The notes beneath the pieces are model-generated. The model was not told the origin of the DNA, did no database searches, and saw only the letters and a list, made by a program, of their open reading frames with translations. This document shows positions 7,784 to 11,994 of a stretch of DNA of 11,994 bases, piece by piece. The stretch's first letter is position 1. The number at the start of each line of letters is the position of its first letter. Made by a program: the position numbers and the translations under genes. Source of the DNA: Schwartzia sp. (in: firmicutes) (GTDB taxonomy: Bacteria > Bacillota > Negativicutes > Selenomonadales > Selenomonadaceae); contig JAILNL010000120.1 of the NCBI GenBank assembly GCA_024691625.1, positions 1-11,994 of the forward strand, given 5' to 3'.

Positions 7784-9124
7784 TTATTTCTCCCTTCTCA
7801 GACGGATAGCGTTGGCATGCGCCTGAAGTCCCTCCGTCTCGGCAAGGCGGATAATGTCCTCAGACACATCACTTAATGCCGGCTGTGTATAGGAAATAAA
7901 GCTTGTGCGCTTCATAAATGTTTCTACGTTGAGTACGGAATAGTACCGTGCAGTTCCGCCTGTCGGAAGAATGTGGTCAGGGCCTGCAAAATAATCACCC
8001 AGCGGCTCCGGAGAATATGCACCAAGGAAAACAGCACCGGCATGGCGTACATACGGCAGAAGCTCAAACGGATTTTCCGTGAGCAGCTCAAGGTGCTCAG
8101 GCGCGGAAAGATTTGCAAAATCCATTGCCTGCATCATATCCTCGGCGATAATTATCATACCGTTTCTCTCGATTGAAGCACCTGCAATATCCTTTCGCGG
8201 CAGCTGCGTAAGCTGTTTTTCTACCTCTGCTGCCACCTTCTCTGCAAGCTCAGCGCTGTTCGTTATAACGATGCTTGATGCCAGCGGGTCATGCTCTGCC
8301 TGGCTGAGCATATCTGCAGCAGTATAGACAGGATCTGCTTTTTCATCAGCGACGATAAGAATCTCGCTCGGACCTGCAAGCATATCAATATCAACATGTC
8401 CGTAGACAGCCTTTTTGGCAAGCGTAACAAAGATATTTCCCGGGCCTGTAATCTTATCAACACGGGGGATTGTTTCAGTACCGAACGCAACAGCGGCAAT
8501 AGCCTGTGCGCCTCCGATTTTGTAAATCTTCTTTACGCCTATATATTTTGCAGCCAAAAGAACATACGGATTGATTTTTCCGTCGCGCGGCGGACACATC
8601 ATAATAATTTCCTTAACCCCTGCCACAGCAGCCGGAACAGCATTCATAACAACAGAGGAAGGATATGCTGCCGTGCCACCCGGAACATAAATTCCGACAC
8701 GGTCAAGAGGAATAACGGACTGACCAAGAAGGGAGCCCTTTTCTCTGTATGTCATCCAGGAGGTTGGTTTCTGCTCCTCATGGTATCTGCGCACATTTTC
8801 AATGGATTTTTTCAGGGATTCTACAACCTTCGGATCTGCCTGTGCTTCTGCGGCAGCGAACTCCTCTTCGCTTACCAAAAACTGGTCCGGCGTGAACTCC
8901 GCACGGTCAATGAGCTTCGTGTATTTCATAACAGCCTTGTCACCGTCGCGGCGGACATCAGAAACAATCATATCCACTATTTCTGCAGCCGTCATATCAC
9001 GTCCGAACAGCTTGATATTTCCCTCACGGATTTTAGGATTGAGCTCAACCTGATCAAAGGGAGCCTTCTCCAAATACTTTTCTACCTTTTCAACACCGAG
9101 TTCCTTTACATTTAAGATTTTCAT
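7784..9124 (-). CDS. hisD: Histidinol dehydrogenase
   Basis: Zinc- and NAD-dependent enzyme that oxidises histidinol through histidinal to histidine, the last two steps of the pathway. It is 446 aa; the usual range is 425-440. NAD-site residues lie around YVPGGTAAYPSSVVMNAVPA (146-165) and GPGNIFV (227-233). Predicted Zn ligands are Gln275 and His278 (MLSQAEHDP), Asp377 (PLGDYFAGP) and His436 (EGLQAHANAIRLR). The catalytic Glu343-His344 pair lies in SAPEHLEL. DHILPTGGTARYYS (383-396) matches the family NHVLPTGGTAR motif with Asp for Asn. The ATG overlaps the hisG stop (ATGA, 9121-9124), so HisG and HisD synthesis are probably coupled. Confidence 0.98.
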   Translation of the reverse strand: MKILNVKELGVEKVEKYLEKAPFDQVELNPKIREGNIKLFGRDMTAAEIVDMIVSDVRRDGDKAVMKYTKLIDRAEFTPDQFLVSEEEFAAAEAQADPKVVESLKKSIENVRRYHEEQKPTSWMTYREKGSLLGQSVIPLDRVGIYVPGGTAAYPSSVVMNAVPAAVAGVKEIIMMCPPRDGKINPYVLLAAKYIGVKKIYKIGGAQAIAAVAFGTETIPRVDKITGPGNIFVTLAKKAVYGHVDIDMLAGPSEILIVADEKADPVYTAADMLSQAEHDPLASSIVITNSAELAEKVAAEVEKQLTQLPRKDIAGASIERNGMIIIAEDMMQAMDFANLSAPEHLELLTENPFELLPYVRHAGAVFLGAYSPEPLGDYFAGPDHILPTGGTARYYSVLNVETFMKRTSFISYTQPALSDVSEDIIRLAETEGLQAHANAIRLRREK

Positions 9125-9792
9125 TTATTCATTTCAGCCCTTTCAGTTAGAATCTGTTTCATTTTTTCAGTCAAGCTGTATATACGGTCAAACTTCAACC
9201 TAAAGCTGACACGGTTTGCTACCAGTCTCGCGGATGCGTCCATAATATGAACAATTTCTTCGAGATTATTTTCCTTCAATGTAGTTCCTGTCTCGACAAT
9301 ATCCACAATACTCTCGGAAAGACCTACTATCGGGCCAAGCTCTATTGAACCGTTAAGCTTTATATATTCCATCTGCATACCGTGCTCATTAAAAAACTTT
9401 TCGGCGATATGCGGGAATTTTGTCGCAACCCTCGTATGTGTGTAATCAGTCAGCTTATCACGCTTTTTATCCTTTGGCACAGCCATCATCAAATGACATT
9501 TCCCAAAGCCCAAATCCAAAAGCTCATAAACATCCTGTCCCGATTCTACCAGCACATCCTTACCGATGATTCCAATATCGGCAGCGCCGTATTCCACGTA
9601 TGTCGGAACGTCGGCAGTTTTGGAGATAATAAATTTTACCTTCTGCTCTTCATTCGTGATAACAAGTTTGCGTGATGAATCGGTAAGCCCGTCAGCAAAT
9701 ATTCCGGCTTCCTTAAATAAATCAACAGCTAACGGAAAAAGCTTTCCCTTGGGTAATGCAATTGTTAAATACTCATTTTCCCTGCTCTGCAT
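9121..9792 (-). CDS. hisG: ATP phosphoribosyltransferase catalytic subunit, short form (HisG-S)
   Basis: Condenses ATP with PRPP to phosphoribosyl-ATP, the committed and feedback-controlled step. The length (223 aa from the chosen start) is that of the short form, which lacks the C-terminal ACT-like regulatory domain and needs HisZ, encoded two genes upstream. Motifs are TIALPKGKLF near the N-terminus, the PRPP-binding loop DIVETGTTLKENNL (starting near residue 164) and GIIGKDVLVESG. I place the start at ATG 9792 because GGAGG (9798-9802) lies five bases upstream. In-frame ATGs at 9804 and 9819 are poorly placed relative to any ribosome site. It is the first gene after a strong promoter. Confidence 0.97.
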   Translation of the reverse strand: MQSRENEYLTIALPKGKLFPLAVDLFKEAGIFADGLTDSSRKLVITNEEQKVKFIISKTADVPTYVEYGAADIGIIGKDVLVESGQDVYELLDLGFGKCHLMMAVPKDKKRDKLTDYTHTRVATKFPHIAEKFFNEHGMQMEYIKLNGSIELGPIVGLSESIVDIVETGTTLKENNLEEIVHIMDASARLVANRVSFRLKFDRIYSLTEKMKQILTERAEMNK

Positions 9793-9841
9793 TATATCCT
9801 CCATTAACCTCTTTATCATGTTAAAGCACTAATATGATGAT

Positions 9842-9870
9842 ATGCTAACATTTGATTGTAACATTGTCAA
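9842..9870 (-). promoter_or_regulatory. Main promoter of the hisGDCBHAF-IE operon
   Basis: On the minus strand a perfect TTGACA (9865-9870) is 17 bp upstream of TAGCAT (9842-9847), with TGT forming an extended -10. The predicted start near 9835 gives a leader of about 43 bases, too short for a T-box or a His-codon attenuator. The 17-bp spacer holds two copies of AATGTTA, and the 9-mer TGTTAGCAT over the -10 recurs at the yerC start codon. The gap between the HD gene and hisG (9793-9898) has no clear terminator, so readthrough from yerC-hisZ-HD is also likely. Confidence 0.85.
9846..9865. repeat. Tandem 7-mer in the spacer of the hisG promoter
   Basis: TAACATT occurs at 9846-9852 and again at 9859-9865, with a 13-base period that spans the region between the -35 and -10 elements. 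This placement would suit a repressor site, possibly for the YerC/TrpR-like protein encoded in the same cluster; that link is inference. Confidence 0.4.
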
Positions 9871-9898
9871 CTCATTTGAGCGTATTTCTTTTAAATAA

Positions 9899-10408
9899 TC
9901 AATTTTCAGAATCAGCCTGCTGAAGAATCCTAAGCTCTATATTGCTCTCCGGTACAACATGGTCATGATGATGAGAAACTATCTCCGCTTCTTTGTTCAT
10001 ACCTATTTTCTCCAGCATTTCTGCTCCAATCTGCGGATGGAAAAAATAGATATGAAGTATTCCTGACAGCCAGCCGTTATTTTTCTGAGCAAGCTTTCGT
10101 GCAAACTCAGGAAAACAACCGGCAATAATAACAGCAATAGACTTTTCCCATACATTCATGCTTCCGTCAGTTCTTCCGACATCGTGAAGCAGGGCTGACC
10201 GCCGCAGCAAATCGGAATCGCATTTCTCTGACTTTGCAATTTCAATAGCAGTATACGCCACATGAAGCGCGTGATACCTGTCAGCTGTAGACATGTTCCA
10301 AAACAGCTTTTGAGCCTCGGCAGGCAGATATTTTTCCACATACTGTCTGTCGTGCTCTGTCAGAGATGCAGTAACTGCACGGTAAAATTGATATAACCGC
10401 CCGGTCAT
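9899..10408 (-). CDS. HD-domain phosphohydrolase of unknown substrate, within the his cluster
   Basis: A 169-aa cytoplasmic protein with one HD domain, the metal-dependent phosphohydrolase fold. An apparently complete metal site is visible: His49 (or His46) in ADRYHALHVAYTA, His75-Asp76 in LLHDVGR, His124 in FFHPQIGAEML, His146-148 in VSHHHDH, and a final Asp166 in LQQADSEN. The protein ends three residues after that Asp, so nothing follows the domain. Residues 1-40 are a helical lead-in with no motif I recognise. Its ATG shares one base with the hisZ stop (TAATG at 10406-10410), so the two are translationally coupled, and hisG follows after 106 bases. I recognise the superfamily, not a characterised function. 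Candidates are a nucleotide or phosphoester hydrolase; a histidinol-phosphate phosphatase role is possible because no other is seen here, but is unproven. Confidence 0.85.
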   Translation of the reverse strand: MTGRLYQFYRAVTASLTEHDRQYVEKYLPAEAQKLFWNMSTADRYHALHVAYTAIEIAKSEKCDSDLLRRSALLHDVGRTDGSMNVWEKSIAVIIAGCFPEFARKLAQKNNGWLSGILHIYFFHPQIGAEMLEKIGMNKEAEIVSHHHDHVVPESNIELRILQQADSEN

Positions 10409-11595
10409 TATTCAACATACAGAAGCGAAGTATATTTTTTCTCTTTTTGATATGCTTCCGCTTCTTCCTTTGTCATAGCTGATGGAGCAAGTTCAACGAC
10501 CATATCCCCGTCACGTTTCTTCTGAGCTGATTCAATAGCTGCTTTTATCTTACCAGGCGCATAAGCTACGAAGCAGTCCTTTTTCAGCGTTTCAGGTGAT
10601 GCTCCTTCACGTTCGACAGCCAGCATGATTCTTTCAATTCCAAGCGCAAAACCCGTTGACGGACATGCTGCGCCGAAATCCGAAAGCATGCGGTCGTATC
10701 TTCCGCCTCCGCAGAGAGGGAATCCCAGCTCAGGAGTATAAATTTCAAAGACCATTCCCGTATAGTAATCAAAATCACGTATAACGCCCAGGTCAAATTT
10801 AACGAACTCAGCCACGCCGTATGATTCCAAAAGCTGATAAATGGCAGACAGATTATCCAGAGCTCTTCTGCTCTGCTCGTTGCACGCAATATCCCAAGCC
10901 TTTTTCAATATTTGCTTATCACCATGCAGCAGCGGAAGCGAGGCAAGGATTTTCTTGCTGCTCTCAGGAAGCTGCGTCTTTTCAACAATTTCCTGCAGCT
11001 TTACAAGATTGCGGCGTTCAAGAGCTTCACGGATGCTCAGCTGAGTCTCGGCCGAAAAATGGAACTCTCCCATAAGGCCGTTGATGAATTCCACCTGTCC
11101 CAGACATACCTCGAAATTCTTGAGACCGCTCTGTTTCAGTCCTTCTATTGCCAAAGCGATAATCTCCGCATCAGCCTCTGCCGTGCTGGGCCCCATAAAC
11201 TCAACACCAGCCTGATAAAACTCGCACTGCCGCCCTGCCTGCGCCTGCTCATAGCGGTACACATTGCTTATGTATGAAAACTTTAGCGGACGTACCGCAT
11301 CTCTCATGCGGCTTGCAACAACGCGGGCAATCGGCGTAGTCATTTCATGACGCAGAGCCAGTGTGCGGTTTTGGCGGTCAAAAAACTTGAACATGTGCGG
11401 CTCTATAGCCTGACCGTTCCCTATAGTAAGGGTATCAAGATACTCTATAGAAGGCGTAACTATCTCATCATAGCCCCATTTCGTAAAAAGATTCATGAGG
11501 CTTGATTCTATAGAGCGTTTGCATGCTGCTTCCAAAGGTAAAAAATCCCGTGTTCCGTAGGGAATCTTGAGTGAATTCTTCAAAACCGGTTTCAT
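10408..11595 (-). CDS. hisZ: ATP phosphoribosyltransferase regulatory subunit HisZ
   Basis: A class II histidyl-tRNA synthetase paralogue that does not charge tRNA; it assembles with short HisG and confers activity and histidine feedback inhibition. I place the start at ATG 11595 (395 aa), seven bases after the yerC stop. It then begins MKPVLKNSLKIPYGTRDFLP, matching the HisZ/HisRS start, and GGAAGGCGG inside the end of yerC serves as a ribosome site, though the spacing is rather long. An upstream in-frame ATG at 11667 would add 24 Lys/Arg-rich residues lying within yerC. Synthetase-like motifs are LALRHEMTTPIAR (79-91), RYEQAQAGRQCEFYQAG (114-130), FDYYTGMVFEIY (275-286) and GGGRYDRML (296-304) followed by STGFALGIERI. 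The C-terminus is short, without a full anticodon-binding domain. HisS was considered, but the short HisG nearby favours HisZ. Confidence 0.93.
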   Translation of the reverse strand: MKPVLKNSLKIPYGTRDFLPLEAACKRSIESSLMNLFTKWGYDEIVTPSIEYLDTLTIGNGQAIEPHMFKFFDRQNRTLALRHEMTTPIARVVASRMRDAVRPLKFSYISNVYRYEQAQAGRQCEFYQAGVEFMGPSTAEADAEIIALAIEGLKQSGLKNFEVCLGQVEFINGLMGEFHFSAETQLSIREALERRNLVKLQEIVEKTQLPESSKKILASLPLLHGDKQILKKAWDIACNEQSRRALDNLSAIYQLLESYGVAEFVKFDLGVIRDFDYYTGMVFEIYTPELGFPLCGGGRYDRMLSDFGAACPSTGFALGIERIMLAVEREGASPETLKKDCFVAYAPGKIKAAIESAQKKRDGDMVVELAPSAMTKEEAEAYQKEKKYTSLLYVE

Positions 11596-11602
11596 AATAT
11601 AT

Positions 11603-11914
11603 TTATTCCGCCTTCCTGTTTTCCTTTTCTTTGAACCGCTGCAATATAATATTGTAGCCATCAGCACCGTAATTAAGACATTTTTTTACGCGGCTGATTG
11701 TTGCCGTGCTCGCTCCTGTGCGGTCAACAATCGCATCGTAGGTATTTCCTACGGAAAGCATACGTGCAACCTCAAGACGCTGCGCCAATGCCTTCAGCTC
11801 TCCTATAGTACATATATCCTCCAGAAACTCGTAGCATTCCTCCTGCGTCTTCAGGACAAGCAGTGCATCACAAAGCTGGTCGGTAAGTTCATCTTTGATT
11901 TTGGGATTTATCAT
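11603..11914 (-). CDS. yerC: YerC/YecD-type TrpR-family transcriptional regulator
   Basis: A 103-aa DNA-binding protein of the TrpR superfamily, closely resembling B. subtilis YerC: ECYEFLEDICTIGELKALAQRLEVARML (residues 26-53, read in two parts, the helical core) and the helix-turn-helix TGASTATISRVKKCLNYG (66-83). The tail is Lys/Glu-rich. Members of this family next to his genes in Gram-positive bacteria have been proposed as histidine-pathway repressors (HisR); position directly before hisZ supports the same role here. No strong ribosome site precedes the ATG at 11914; the best is GGTGG about nine bases upstream, which lies inside an inverted repeat. It is the first gene of the yerC-hisZ-HD unit. 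Confidence 0.9.
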   Translation of the reverse strand: MINPKIKDELTDQLCDALLVLKTQEECYEFLEDICTIGELKALAQRLEVARMLSVGNTYDAIVDRTGASTATISRVKKCLNYGADGYNIILQRFKEKENRKAE

Positions 11915-11931
11915 GCTAACACCACCAGCAT
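11913..11931 (-). promoter_or_regulatory. Inverted repeat over the yerC ribosome site and start codon
   Basis: On the minus strand ATGCT (11927-11931) and AGCAT (11913-11917) are inverted repeats separated by nine bases, and two further G-U pairs could extend an RNA stem inward to leave a five-base loop. The region includes the only plausible ribosome site (GGTGG) and the first two bases of the ATG start codon. It could be a DNA operator for YerC autoregulation or an RNA hairpin limiting translation; the sequence alone does not decide. Confidence 0.5.
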
Positions 11932-11979
11932 AATATTTTTTCTCTTTATTCCTTTACTCTGTGAAAATAATATAAAATA

Positions 11980-11988
11980 ATTATAGCA
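11980..11988 (-). promoter_or_regulatory. Extended -10 element of the yerC-hisZ-HD promoter
   Basis: On the minus strand TGC is followed directly by a perfect TATAAT (11980-11985), an ideal extended -10. The -35 would lie beyond the window edge. The predicted start near 11973 gives a leader of about 59 bases, AT-rich between 11932 and 11972, ending in the inverted repeat at the yerC start codon. Confidence 0.65.
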
Positions 11989-11994
11989 CACTTT

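Noticed and set aside
8291..9115. Plus-strand open frame of 274 codons
   Set aside because: It lies wholly opposite hisD, a clearly conserved gene, has a Cys/Asn/Arg-rich composition with no recognisable motif and no ribosome site; it is an antisense shadow.
9793..9819. Nine extra N-terminal codons on hisG
   Set aside because: The ribosome site GGAGG lies within this stretch and is correctly spaced for ATG 9792.
9871..9898. Terminator between the HD gene and hisG
   Set aside because: Only a CTCA/TGAG stem with a two-base loop is present, too small to function.
10408..11595. Histidyl-tRNA synthetase (hisS)
   Set aside because: The synthetase-like motifs are shared by HisZ; the length, short C-terminus and linkage to a short-form hisG fit HisZ better.
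1..11994. CRISPR array, insertion sequence, tRNA or rRNA
   Set aside because: No regularly spaced repeats, transposase motifs, terminal repeats or structured RNA signatures were seen; genes are closely packed and co-oriented.

Overview
The window is a compact stretch of bacterial chromosome in which every gene I can support lies on the minus strand, so transcription runs from high to low coordinates. In that order the genes are a YerC/TrpR-like regulator, hisZ, an HD-domain phosphohydrolase, hisG, hisD, hisC, hisB, hisH, hisA, hisF, hisIE, a SagB-type nitroreductase, an AbgA-like M20 amidohydrolase, uppP, and the first 23 codons of pth. The short HisG with a separate HisZ, the YerC-type regulator, the fused HisIE, strong AGGAGG-type ribosome sites, GTG/TTG starts and TTGACA/TGnTATAAT promoters suggest a low-to-mid GC Firmicute of the Clostridia or Negativicutes type. 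That assignment is inference; no rRNA or other phylogenetic marker is present.

Layout by region. (1) 9899-11994 is a leader unit, yerC-hisZ-HD, with an extended -10 promoter at the right edge. (2) 2555-9819 is the main histidine operon, hisGDCBHAF-IE plus the nitroreductase, with its own promoter (TTGACA, 17 bp, TGnTAGCAT) just upstream of hisG. The genes are joined by ATGA or TAATG overlaps or by gaps of 3-21 bases. (3) 1090-2515 is the abgA-like gene with its own promoter and a perfect inverted repeat in its leader. (4) 122-1084 is uppP with its own promoter and a Rho-independent terminator. (5) 1-126 is the start of pth.

Together the his genes cover nine of the ten reaction steps from PRPP and ATP to histidine. 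HisG with HisZ starts the pathway. HisIE opens the adenine ring, HisA isomerises, HisH/HisF make imidazole glycerol phosphate, HisB dehydrates, HisC transaminates and HisD oxidises histidinol. No recognised histidinol-phosphate phosphatase (HisJ PHP type, HisN, or a HAD domain on HisB) is present. An HD-domain phosphohydrolase with an apparently complete metal site is translationally coupled to hisZ and sits just before hisG. Whether it supplies the missing step is the most interesting question here.

Other points worth checking are a SagB-like flavin oxidoreductase as the last gene of the his operon, a hairpin or operator that covers the start codon of the regulator gene, and a 9-mer from that site repeated exactly over the hisG -10 element. 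Non-coding gaps are all shorter than 150 bases and are described under the promoter, repeat and terminator entries.
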